Shown: positions 27,765 to 36,785 of the stretch, in pieces
Numbering within the stretch: position 1 is the first letter of the stretch
Layout: every line of letters begins with the position of its first letter
Assembly: GCF_004342485.1 (NCBI RefSeq)
Contig: NZ_SMBU01000003.1
Span: forward strand, 1-64,000
DNA: 64,000 bases
Origin: Roseateles saccharophilus
Lineage (GTDB): Bacteria; Pseudomonadota; Gammaproteobacteria; Burkholderiales; Burkholderiaceae_C
Direction: 5' to 3'
Program-made: the position numbers and the translations under genes
The notes under the pieces: generated by a model
Told to the model about the DNA's origin: nothing
The model's database searches: none
Seen by the model: only the letters and a program-made list of their open reading frames with translations

Positions 27765-29630
27765 TTATTTGTAGAGCACCTGCTGGCGTAGATCGTCCAG
27801 CACCGGCTTGAGCGCTTCCAGGTAGCCCGCCATCAGCTCCGGCGTGCAGATATTGGCCGGCATGCGGTCCGAGATGCTGCGGCTGACATGCAGCACGCGG
27901 CCTTCGCGCCGGTAGCGGCTCTCATAGCTGATCAGCGGCCCGTTGAACGCGACCCCTTCCGGGATGGACAGCACCTGAATGGTCTCGGGCAGCGTGATCT
28001 CGTAGCGCTCCTCGCTGTGCGACGAGAAACACAGCACCGGGTGCTCGGGCGCCGGCTGGTTGACGCCATTCACATAGCTCGCGACAGGTGCCGGGCTGAA
28101 CAGCACCGGTCCGATGCCGAACGCGCCGGCCGCGCCCATGCGCAGCGCCTGCTTCACCTTGAAGCTCGCGTGGTAGTCGAACTCGTCGCTGCGCCGGGCC
28201 GCGTCGGAGGTCTCGATGCTGCCGTCGCCGGACATCCGCATCCCCTCGAAGTAACGCTTGACCGCGCTGCCGAGCTGATCCTTGCTGATGCTCTTGAAAC
28301 CCAACCGCATCTGTTGGCCGAAGCGGCCCTGCGCGTGCAGCTCGGTGTCGCCCGTCATCGAGCCGTCCGCGCCGATCTCGAAGCGCGTGACCGTGCTCTG
28401 GCTGGCGCGGCCGTCGTCGTGCGGCGTGCGCTCGGGCAGGCCTTCCACAGCCGCGAGCACCGGCTTGTCCTGCACCTGGACCGGCAACTGGCCAAAGGGC
28501 GTGTCACTGTCGGTCGAGTCGAGGAAGAGGCCGACCGACGGCACGTAGTTGATGACGTGGTTGACCATGCTCAGCACCGGCACCTCGGGCAGCTTGTGCA
28601 GGTTGCCGGCGTTGACCAGCACCTGGTGGCTGGCAATGCCACGGGCCTGCAGCAGTGCCTGGAGCAGCGTCGCGTGGTCCTTGCAGTCGCCCATGCGGTT
28701 GTCGATCACGAAGCCCAGATCGCGCGGCACGACAGCGCCGATGCCGACGCAGTTGCCGGCATAGCCGATCTCGCGCGACACCCATTCGTAGAGCGCCCGC
28801 ACCTGGGCGCGTTCGCCATCCGCACCCTTGGTGATCTCTTCGGCCAGGGCCTGCACGCGCGGCGTCACCGCGGCCTTTGGCGCGGCCCGCTCGACATAGC
28901 GTTGCGCAATCTCGCGCGTGCTCTCGAAGCTCGATACCGCGTAGCCCGGCTCGCTGCCGAGCTCATAGACACTGAAGTCCCGGCGCTCGTTGATGACGGG
29001 CTCGGGATTCTTCAGCGTCCAGCTCAGCAGCTGGCGCTTGCCGACGGTCTTCTCGCTGAAGTCCATCTGCCAGCTCTTGTGCAGCAGCTTCATGCCCGCC
29101 GGCGCGTCCACGCTGATGCTGACGCGGTCGAAGGCATAGCCGCGGCTGAACTCGCCGTTGCGCGAAAACTTGCCGGGAAACAGCGGCTGACGCGTGACGA
29201 TGCGATAGCTCAACTCGGCCGCGTCGCCGACCTGCAGGTCCGGGAAGACCAGCGTCGTCTGGTTCCAGTCCGAGAACAGCGCCGCACCGCCGCTGCGCCC
29301 CGACGCCGTCTGCAGCTGGTAGTTGTCCTTGGGCAGCTTGATGCGACGGCCGTCGGCCTTGCGCGTGAACGCCTCGACGATCTCGAGCCGCTGGGCGCTG
29401 GCGCTGTAGCTCAGGCGCTGGCGGCGCACATCGTCCGCCGCATCGGCTTTCAGCAGCCGCGTGACCTGGCGGTAGGTGCTGACCTCGCTGCCGTCCTCGG
29501 ACACGACATGCTGCTCGCTGTAGAGCTCCGTGCGCGCGGGCAGGTCCGTTGCGACACGCGGCGCCGCCGCGAACGCGGCCACGCCGAACCCGAGCGCGCA
29601 GGCCGCGCCCATCTTCCACATTGCCTTCAT
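27765..29630 (-). CDS. Exported DUF3857 / transglutaminase-like protein
   Basis: A 621-residue protein with a signal peptide (KMGAACALGFGVAAFAAA). An N-terminal DUF3857 domain, roughly residues 30-220, is followed by a transglutaminase-like domain. The catalytic Cys is in RMGDCKDHATLLQALLQ, the His in MVNHVINYVPSVG and the Asp in FLDSTDSDTPFG. Members are thought to act on cell-envelope substrates, but the reaction is not known. The gene follows the MscS-type gene on the same strand, with 19 bp between stop and start, so the two are probably co-transcribed. Confidence 0.87.
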   Translation of the reverse strand: MKAMWKMGAACALGFGVAAFAAAPRVATDLPARTELYSEQHVVSEDGSEVSTYRQVTRLLKADAADDVRRQRLSYSASAQRLEIVEAFTRKADGRRIKLPKDNYQLQTASGRSGGAALFSDWNQTTLVFPDLQVGDAAELSYRIVTRQPLFPGKFSRNGEFSRGYAFDRVSISVDAPAGMKLLHKSWQMDFSEKTVGKRQLLSWTLKNPEPVINERRDFSVYELGSEPGYAVSSFESTREIAQRYVERAAPKAAVTPRVQALAEEITKGADGERAQVRALYEWVSREIGYAGNCVGIGAVVPRDLGFVIDNRMGDCKDHATLLQALLQARGIASHQVLVNAGNLHKLPEVPVLSMVNHVINYVPSVGLFLDSTDSDTPFGQLPVQVQDKPVLAAVEGLPERTPHDDGRASQSTVTRFEIGADGSMTGDTELHAQGRFGQQMRLGFKSISKDQLGSAVKRYFEGMRMSGDGSIETSDAARRSDEFDYHASFKVKQALRMGAAGAFGIGPVLFSPAPVASYVNGVNQPAPEHPVLCFSSHSEERYEITLPETIQVLSIPEGVAFNGPLISYESRYRREGRVLHVSRSISDRMPANICTPELMAGYLEALKPVLDDLRQQVLYK

Positions 29631-29649
29631 CAGACCTCCCTGGTCTTCG

Positions 29650-30933
29650 TCATGAAATCTGCGTGGCGGGCAGCCCGGCCTGGTGCAGCACCCGCTGCGG
29701 GTAAGGAATGTCCACGCCCAGGCGCTTGAGCGTGCGCAGGATGGCCAGGTTGACCTCGGAGCGCACGCCGCCGCTGCCGTTCTCGGGGTCGGCGATCCAG
29801 AAATAGATCGTCAGCTCCAGGCCATCGGCGGCGAACTGGCTGAGCTGGGCGGACGGCCCCGGGTCGGCCAGCACGCGCGGCACATCCTTCGTCGCCGCCA
29901 CCAGTGCGGCGATGACGGCTTCCACGTCGCAGTCGTAGCTGACCTGCACGATGGTGGACAGCAGCACCCGCGGGTCAGCCAGCGAGGAGTTCTCGACGCG
30001 CTGCGTGATCAGGTTCTCGTTCGGGACGATGGCCTCCTTGCCGCCCAGCGAGCGGATCACCGTGTAGCGCGTCTTGATGTCGGTGACGCGGCCCTCGAAG
30101 CCGTCGACCTTGACCATGTCGCCGATGCGCAGGGAGCGCTCGGCCAGGATGACGAAGCCCGACACATAGTTGGCCGCCAGCTTCTGCAGGCCGAAACCCA
30201 GGCCCACGCCGAGCGCCCCGCCCAGCACGCCCAGGGCCGTCAGGTCGATGCCCGCCGCCGACAGCGCGAACAGCAGGCCGATGAAGAGCAGCAGCGCGCG
30301 GATCGCATTGGCCGCGATCTTGCGCATGGATAGGTCCAGCGACTCGCGCCGCAGCAGCTGTGCCTCGATGGCGGACGAGGCCCACAGGGCCAGCACCAGC
30401 ACGAGGGCGGCCGTGAGCCCGCCTTCGATCATGTTGCGCAGGGTCAGATGGACGTTGCCGACCTTCCAGCCGATGTCGTCCAGCACGTCCATCATCATCG
30501 GCCACAGGCCGGTGATCCACAGCACGGCACCGATCCAGACCAGCCAGGAGCCCAGCCTCTCGACGCCCTTGATGAAAGTCGAGTCGGGCCAGGCTGCGGC
30601 CAGCACGCGGGCGACGAGGCGGATGGCCGCCAGCGACACCAGCAGCGGCAGTGCCAGCCGGAACAGGGCCGGCGGCAGGTCCCACAGCGGCAGCAGCCGG
30701 CGCGCCGCCAGCGCGAAGGCCAGCGCCAGCAGCGGAAAGAGCGCGCCGTCGATGATGCGCCTGCCGAACAGCACGCTCAGGTGGCGGCGCTCGGTCGCGC
30801 GCGACAGCACGGTGCTGACGAGGCCGGCCAGCAGCAGGCAGGCCAGCAACAGCATCCATTCGCCCAGCGCGGCCACGCTGAAAGCGCGGCTCAGCAGGGC
30901 CTGCAGTTCATTCAGGCTCAGAGGTTGATGCAT
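29650..30933 (-). CDS. MscS-family mechanosensitive channel
   Basis: A 427-residue inner-membrane channel with about six hydrophobic segments before a canonical MscS core. The pore helix and beta domain appear as AANYVSGFVILAERSLRIGD, then VDGFEGRVTDIKTRYTVIRS and IVPNENLITQRVENSS. It opens under membrane tension and releases solutes on hypo-osmotic shock. It is larger than E. coli MscS (286 residues) and more like MscM-type paralogues with extra N-terminal helices. It is followed 19 bp downstream by the DUF3857 gene. A short dispersed repeat lies just upstream of its start. Confidence 0.9.
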   Translation of the reverse strand: MHQPLSLNELQALLSRAFSVAALGEWMLLLACLLLAGLVSTVLSRATERRHLSVLFGRRIIDGALFPLLALAFALAARRLLPLWDLPPALFRLALPLLVSLAAIRLVARVLAAAWPDSTFIKGVERLGSWLVWIGAVLWITGLWPMMMDVLDDIGWKVGNVHLTLRNMIEGGLTAALVLVLALWASSAIEAQLLRRESLDLSMRKIAANAIRALLLFIGLLFALSAAGIDLTALGVLGGALGVGLGFGLQKLAANYVSGFVILAERSLRIGDMVKVDGFEGRVTDIKTRYTVIRSLGGKEAIVPNENLITQRVENSSLADPRVLLSTIVQVSYDCDVEAVIAALVAATKDVPRVLADPGPSAQLSQFAADGLELTIYFWIADPENGSGGVRSEVNLAILRTLKRLGVDIPYPQRVLHQAGLPATQIS

Positions 30934-30950
30934 TTCGTTCTATTCAGTCG

Positions 30951-30988
30951 GGGACGGAGCCACTCTCTTCTCTCGGGCGGTCTGTCCC
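30951..30988. repeat. Short dispersed repeat, copy 1 (TCGGGCGGTCTGTCCC element)
   Basis: A 38-bp sequence running from GGGACGGAGC to CTCGGGCGGTCTGTCCC. A closely matching 40-bp copy lies at 52222-52261 inside the end of scoA; the last 17 bases are identical. The ends can pair imperfectly. This copy occupies the gap between the deacetylase stop and the MscS start. Confidence 0.6.
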
Positions 30989-30995
30989 GCAAAGG

Positions 30996-31931
30996 TCACA
31001 AGTCGGCGAGAGCGCGGAGGTGGACGCCGACGCTGCGCGACAGCGCATGCAGGTTGTAGCCCCCCTCCAGCACCGACACGATACGGCCTTGCGCGTGACG
31101 CTCGGCGATGGCCTTGACCTTGAGGGTGATCCATTCGTAGTCGGCCTCGACGAGGCCGAGCTGGCCGAGGTCGTCGTCGCGGTGGGCGTCGAAGCCGGCG
31201 GAGATGAAGATCATCTGCGGCTTGAAGCGCTCCAGCGCCGGCAGCCACATGGCCTCGACGATCTCGCGCACGTCGCCGCCACGCGTATACGGCGGGATGG
31301 GCACGTTGACCATGTTGGTGCCCTTGGGCACCGCGCCGCTGTAGGGGTAGAGCGGGTCCTGGAACAGGCTGACCATCAGCACGCGCTCGTCGCCGGCAAT
31401 GATGTCCTCGGTGCCATTGCCGTGGTGGACGTCGAAGTCGACGATGGCCACGCGCTTGAGGCCACGCACGTCCAGCGCATGCCGGGCCGCGATGGCCACG
31501 TTGTTGAAGAAACAGAAACCCATGCTCTGGTCGCGCGTGGCATGGTGTCCGGGCGGGCGCACGGCGCAGAAGGCGTTGTCGGCCCGGCCGTCGATGACGA
31601 CATCGGTCGCGCGCACCGCCGCGCCCGCGGCGGCCAGCGCGGCGGCCCAGGTGTGGGCATTGGCCGAGGTGTCAGGGTCCACCGCGCAGCGCCCGCCCGT
31701 CGCGGCGCATTCACGCAGCCGCGCGCCGATCTCGGCGACATAGCCGTGGGTGTGGGCCAGCTCGACATCCTTCAGGTCCACCGGACCGGCGTCGAAGTGC
31801 TCGAGCGCGTGGTCCAGCCCCGAGGCGATCAGCCAGTCGTCGATGGCGGCCAGCCGTGCGGGGCATTCGGGGTGGCCGTCGCCCATGTCGTGGCGGCGGC
31901 ACTCGGGGGGATTGAAGTAGGCGGTGGGCAT
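30996..31931 (-). CDS. Histone-deacetylase-family (AcuC/HdaH-like) amidohydrolase
   Basis: A 311-residue zinc-dependent deacetylase of the arginase/deacetylase superfamily. The catalytic HisHis pair is RPPGHHATRDQS. The zinc-binding DFDVHHGNGTEDI and the later SAGFDAHRDDDLG Asp are all present, so the enzyme should be active. Bacterial members act on acetylated lysines, polyamines or small acetylated molecules; the target here is unknown. The ATG at 31931 starts with the family-like PTAYFNPPECRRHDMGDGHPE. It diverges from moxR, with only 23 bp between the two start codons. Confidence 0.9.
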   Translation of the reverse strand: MPTAYFNPPECRRHDMGDGHPECPARLAAIDDWLIASGLDHALEHFDAGPVDLKDVELAHTHGYVAEIGARLRECAATGGRCAVDPDTSANAHTWAAALAAAGAAVRATDVVIDGRADNAFCAVRPPGHHATRDQSMGFCFFNNVAIAARHALDVRGLKRVAIVDFDVHHGNGTEDIIAGDERVLMVSLFQDPLYPYSGAVPKGTNMVNVPIPPYTRGGDVREIVEAMWLPALERFKPQMIFISAGFDAHRDDDLGQLGLVEADYEWITLKVKAIAERHAQGRIVSVLEGGYNLHALSRSVGVHLRALADL

Positions 31932-31954
31932 GTCTCTTGATATGGTCCAGCCCC

Positions 31955-32887
<933 letters not shown>

Positions 32888-33014
32888 CACCCTTCCGCCG
32901 CAACGGTCCGCTGTCGATTCTCTTGACAGCTCGCACCGCCGACTCCGCACAGCCGCCGTGAGGCCGGAGTCAAGCCTTTGTCACGCATTGGGAAACCCGC
33001 CGGCTCCCAGCATT

Positions 33015-33029
33015 TGGCGCGTAACTTGC
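33015..33029 (+). promoter_or_regulatory. Sigma-54-type (-24/-12) promoter of the PEP-CTERM gene
   Basis: TGGCGCGTAACTTGC matches the -24/-12 consensus TGGCACG-N4-TTGC at all but one position, with correct GG-to-GC spacing. Transcription would start near 33041, leaving a leader of about 42 nt that contains the AGGAGAT ribosome site at 33071. PEP-CTERM genes in other bacteria are known to be controlled by RpoN with the PrsK/PrsR two-component system. No prsR or exosortase gene is in this window. Confidence 0.65.
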
Positions 33030-33082
33030 GTGACGCTCCTGCCGGGTGTTCGGCCCGGCGTCACACAGTCAGGAGATCAACA

Positions 33083-33643
33083 ATGGCCCAGGTTTCAAAC
33101 CCCCTGCGACACGCCGCCGCGGCCGCCACGCTGGCACTGATGGCCAGCGCACCGAGCTACGCGGCGCCGACCCTCACCTGGGACTTCGTCCCCGCCGTGC
33201 AGCAACTGGTGCCGACCGACGCCTACCAGATCACCGGCGAGCTGACCAACACCGGCACGACGAAGATCACCGGCATCACCTTCCTCGAAAGCTGGTACGG
33301 CTCGATCGGGGCCTACATCACCCACTGGAACTGGAACCCTAACTTCTGGACCGACTACGGCTCCGGCCTCAGCATCGACCCGGGCGCGAGCTTCACCTTC
33401 CAGATCGCAACCGTCGACATCGTCGATGCACACAGCGGCCTCTACACCGGGGCTGCCGACTACGCGCCCTTCCAGTCGCGGATCGGCGTCGTCGACACCG
33501 CGGGCGACTATTCGGGCACGGTCTACGCCAGCAACCAGCTGTTGCTGCAGGTCCCCGAGCCGTCGTCGGTCGCGCTCACCGCTCTGGCGCTGCTGGGCCT
33601 GTGCGGCGCCGCACGGCGTGGGCGGCGCGCCGCTACTGCTTAG
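33083..33643 (+). CDS. PEP-CTERM sorting-signal exported protein
   Basis: A 186-residue secreted protein. It has an N-terminal signal peptide (AAAAATLALMASAPSYAAP), a mature beta-rich domain of about 125 residues with no recognised family, and a C-terminal PEP-CTERM signal. That signal comprises VPEPSS, a hydrophobic helix (VALTALALLGLCGA) and basic ARRGRR. Such proteins are cleaved by an exosortase and go to the surface or to extracellular polysaccharide. The mature part is rich in Trp and Tyr (ESWYGSIGAYITHWNWNPNFW). AGGAGAT precedes the ATG and a sigma-54-like promoter lies 54 bp upstream. It interrupts the usual moxR-DUF58 adjacency. Confidence 0.88.
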   Translation: MAQVSNPLRHAAAAATLALMASAPSYAAPTLTWDFVPAVQQLVPTDAYQITGELTNTGTTKITGITFLESWYGSIGAYITHWNWNPNFWTDYGSGLSIDPGASFTFQIATVDIVDAHSGLYTGAADYAPFQSRIGVVDTAGDYSGTVYASNQLLLQVPEPSSVALTALALLGLCGAARRGRRAATA

Positions 33644-33694
33644 GGCATTGCGCTCGCCTGCGCCGGGTCGCAGGCCCACGTATCCTCGGGGCCC

Positions 33695-34678
33695 ATGGCC
33701 CCCTTTCTCCCGCTACGCCAACGCTGGCAGGCCTGGTGGCAGGCCCGCCAGCCCGTGGCCGACACGCACCTGACGACGCAGCGCAATGTCTACATCGTGC
33801 CGACGCTGGCCGGCCTGGCCTTCTGCGGCACGCTGGGCGTGCTGCTGCTGGCCAGCATCAACGAGCAGCTCAGCCTGGGCTACGCCCTCACCTTCGCGCT
33901 GACCGGCGCGGGCCTGGCGTCCATGCACACGACGCACGCCAATCTGCGCGGGCTGCAGATGGACCTGCGCGCGCCCGAGGGCGTGCATGCGGGCGACGAG
34001 TACGCGCTGGAGCTGCGCCTGCACAACCCGGGTAGCGCACGCTTCGGCATCGCCGTCAGCGCCCAGCTCGACAGCGGCCTCACCGAGCCCGCCTGGGTCG
34101 ACGTGCCGGCCCTGGGCCATGCGGTGCTGGGGCTGCGCCTGCCGGCCGCGCGGCGCGGCCTGCGCGAACTGCCCCGCCTCATCGTGACGACGCGCTTCCC
34201 GCTCGGCTTCTTCCGCGCCTGGAGCTATTGGCGGCCTGCGGCCAGGGTCTGGGTCTACCCCAGGCCCGAGGAGGTGCCGGCGCCCTTCCCGCCCCAAGCC
34301 GAGGCCGGCGCAGGCGAGGCCGCATCGGCGCGCCAGGCGCAGTCCGGCACCGATTTCTCCGGCGTGCGCAGCTACCGCCGCGGCGACTCGATGAAGCAGA
34401 TCCTGTGGCGCAAGTCCGCCCTCGCGCTGGACCAGGGCCTGCCGCTGTGGGTGCGCGAGACCGAGGCGCCGCTGGCCAGAGACCTGTGGCTGGACTGGCG
34501 CGACACGGCGGGCCGCGACCTGGAGGCCCGCCTGTCGCGCCTGACCGCCTGGGTGCTCGCCGCCGAGCGCCTGGGCCAGCCTTATGGCCTGCGCCTGGCC
34601 GGCCGCGAGATCGCACCCGCGCTCGGCGCGGCCCACCGCCAGGACTGCCTTGAAGCGCTCGCGGGGTTCGGCGGATGA
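33695..34678 (+). CDS. DUF58-domain membrane protein
   Basis: A 327-residue protein with two N-terminal hydrophobic segments (about residues 30-75: VPTLAGLAFCGTLGVLLLAS and YALTFALTGAGLASM). A cytoplasmic region follows, containing the DUF58 signature SGVRSYRRGDSMKQILWRKSA. DUF58 proteins have a von Willebrand-like fold and work with MoxR ATPases. This one belongs to the set moxR-DUF58-tgpA, and tgpA follows after a structured 88-bp spacer. The exact role is not established; envelope assembly or protein folding is usual for the set. Confidence 0.87.
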   Translation: MAPFLPLRQRWQAWWQARQPVADTHLTTQRNVYIVPTLAGLAFCGTLGVLLLASINEQLSLGYALTFALTGAGLASMHTTHANLRGLQMDLRAPEGVHAGDEYALELRLHNPGSARFGIAVSAQLDSGLTEPAWVDVPALGHAVLGLRLPAARRGLRELPRLIVTTRFPLGFFRAWSYWRPAARVWVYPRPEEVPAPFPPQAEAGAGEAASARQAQSGTDFSGVRSYRRGDSMKQILWRKSALALDQGLPLWVRETEAPLARDLWLDWRDTAGRDLEARLSRLTAWVLAAERLGQPYGLRLAGREIAPALGAAHRQDCLEALAGFGG

Positions 34679-34682
34679 ACGC

Positions 34683-34755
34683 GCGTGCCGAGCGCCGGGC
34701 CACCCCAAGCCGGCACGCCATCCCCCTGCGGGATGGCCCGATGTACTCATCGGGC
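34683..34755 (-). repeat. Intergenic hairpin repeat, copy 5, in a triple hairpin
   Basis: The first 36 bases (34683-34718) are the 36-base module of the repeat family in inverted orientation, with ends GCGTGCCG/CGGCACGC. Two further stem-loops follow: CATCCCC/GGGATG (34719-34735) and a perfect 8-bp stem GCCCGATG-TACT-CATCGGGC (34736-34755). The block lies between DUF58 and tgpA, within what should be one transcript, and ends 11 bp before the tgpA start. Confidence 0.65.
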
Positions 34756-34766
34756 GAGGGGCGGCC

Positions 34767-36785
34767 GTGACGTCGGCCTGGTGGAGCCGCCTGCCGCGCG
34801 ACACGCGCGACTGCTTCTTCCTGCTCGCCGTCATCGCCGCCGTCATCGCGCCGCATGCCGGCCACCTGCCCTGGTGGAGCAGCGCGCTGACCATCGTCAT
34901 CCTGTGCTGGCGCAGCCTGCTGGCGGCGCGGCAGCGCCCCCTGCCCAGCCGCTGGTGGCTGGCAGCCATCATCGTGCTGTACGGCGGCATGACCTGGCTG
35001 ACCCTGCGCACGCTGATCGGCCGCGAGGCCGGCATCACGCTGCTCGTCATGTTGATGGCGCTGAAGACGCTGGAGCTGCGCGCCCGGCGCGACGCCTTCG
35101 TCGTGTTCTTCCTCGGCTTCTTCCTCGTGCTGACGCAGTTCCTGTACTCGCAGTCGCTGCTGACGGCGGCCTGGTCGCTGCTCGCGCTGTGGGGGCTGCT
35201 GGCGGCCGTCGTGCTGGCGCAGATGCCCTCCGGCGTTCCCAGCATCGCCATCGCCGCCCGGCGCGCGGCCGGCACCACGGCCCTGGGCCTGCCGGTCATG
35301 GTGCTGCTGTTCATGCTGTTCCCGCGCATCGCGCCGCTGTGGGGCGTGCCGACTGAGGCCATCGGCCGCACCGGCCTGTCCAACCAGCTCGAGTTCGGCG
35401 CGATGAACGAGATCGCCAACGACGACAGCATCGCGATGCGGCTGCGCTTCCTCGACGGCAGCGCGCCGCCGCCCGAGCAGCGCTACTTCCGCGGCCCGGT
35501 GCTGACCCGCTTCGACGGCAGGACCTGGCGCGCCCCCGACCCGAGCGCCAGCCAGGGCTGGCTGCGTGGCCGCGACGACATCGCCACCAGCGGCCCGGCG
35601 CTGCGCTACGAGATGACGCTGGAGCCGCTGCGCATCGCGGTGCTGCCGCTGCTGGAGATGAGCCCCGGCGCCGTCGGCAGCGAGATCTCCCTGCCCGACC
35701 TGAGCATCACGCGCGGCCCCGAACTGCAGTGGCTGTCGCCACGCCCCATCACCGAGCGGATGCGGGTGGAGGCCACGGCCCACCCGGCCTGGCGGGCCGG
35801 CCGGGAGCGCAACCGGCTGCAGCTGGCCGTCGACCTCGAACTGCCCCCTGCCAGCAACCCGCGCACCATCGCCTGGGCGCACGAGCTCGCCGGCCAAGCC
35901 CGCTTCAGCGTGCTGGCGCCCGGCCCGCGCGCCGAAGCCCTGGCCGCCGCCGTGCTGGCCCATGTGCGCGACGGCGACTACACCTACACGCTGGCCCCCG
36001 GCCGCTATGGCGAGCAGTCGCCCCATGTCATCGACGAGTTCTGGCTGGACCGGCGCCTGGGCTTCTGCGAGCACTTCGCCTCAAGCTTCGTCGTCGTCAT
36101 GCGCGCGATGGGCGTGCCGGCCCGCATCGTGACCGGCTTCCAGGGCTGGGACGCCGAGCCTCAAGACGGCTACTTCGTCGTGCGCAATGCCAACGCCCAT
36201 GCCTGGGCCGAGTTCTGGGTCGAGGGCCGCGGCTGGCTGCGCGCCGACCCCACCGCCGCCGTAGCGCCCAACCGCGTCATCCAGGGCCTGGCGCTGCAGC
36301 CCCAGCCGGGCGTCATCGGGCAGTTCAACCCGACGCTGTGGCGGGCCATGCGCAACGGCTGGGAGGCCGTCAACAACCGCTGGCAGCAGCTGGTGCTGAA
36401 CTACTCGCGCCAGAACCAGTTCAACCTGATGAAGTCGCTGGGCTTCGAGCACCCCGACTGGACCGCGCTGGGCCAGGCCCTGGCCGGCGTCATCCTCGCC
36501 TTCGCGCTGGCCACCGCACTCTGGATACGCTGGAGCAGCCGCCCGCACGATGCCTGGAGCCGGCAGCGCGCGCGCATCGCCGCGCAGCTGGCCCGCGCCG
36601 GCGTGGCCCTGCCCACACACGAAAGCCCGGCCGCGTGGGCGCGCACGCTGCGCAGCCAGCTCGGCCCGAAGGCCGAGCCCGCCGCGCAGTGGCTGGAGAG
36701 GCTGGAACGATCGCGCTATGCAGCCGGCCAGCCCGCCCCCGCCTGGCGCGACTTCGCCGCCGCCGCCCGTATGCTGCGCCCGTGA
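34767..36785 (+). CDS. tgpA: TgpA-type transglutaminase-like membrane protein
   Basis: A 672-residue protein. About five N-terminal membrane helices (residues 10-180) are followed by a periplasmic transglutaminase domain and a late membrane helix (LAGVILAFALATALWI). The triad is visible: Cys434 in LGFCEHFASSF, His in NANAHAWAEFWVEG and Asp in WLRADPTAAVAP. TgpA of Pseudomonas aeruginosa is essential and has transglutaminase activity; its envelope role is unclear. The start is GTG at 34767, with GCGAGGGGCG upstream. The last codons overlap the mltB start by four bases, so the two are translationally coupled. Confidence 0.9.
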   Translation: MTSAWWSRLPRDTRDCFFLLAVIAAVIAPHAGHLPWWSSALTIVILCWRSLLAARQRPLPSRWWLAAIIVLYGGMTWLTLRTLIGREAGITLLVMLMALKTLELRARRDAFVVFFLGFFLVLTQFLYSQSLLTAAWSLLALWGLLAAVVLAQMPSGVPSIAIAARRAAGTTALGLPVMVLLFMLFPRIAPLWGVPTEAIGRTGLSNQLEFGAMNEIANDDSIAMRLRFLDGSAPPPEQRYFRGPVLTRFDGRTWRAPDPSASQGWLRGRDDIATSGPALRYEMTLEPLRIAVLPLLEMSPGAVGSEISLPDLSITRGPELQWLSPRPITERMRVEATAHPAWRAGRERNRLQLAVDLELPPASNPRTIAWAHELAGQARFSVLAPGPRAEALAAAVLAHVRDGDYTYTLAPGRYGEQSPHVIDEFWLDRRLGFCEHFASSFVVVMRAMGVPARIVTGFQGWDAEPQDGYFVVRNANAHAWAEFWVEGRGWLRADPTAAVAPNRVIQGLALQPQPGVIGQFNPTLWRAMRNGWEAVNNRWQQLVLNYSRQNQFNLMKSLGFEHPDWTALGQALAGVILAFALATALWIRWSSRPHDAWSRQRARIAAQLARAGVALPTHESPAAWARTLRSQLGPKAEPAAQWLERLERSRYAAGQPAPAWRDFAAAARMLRP

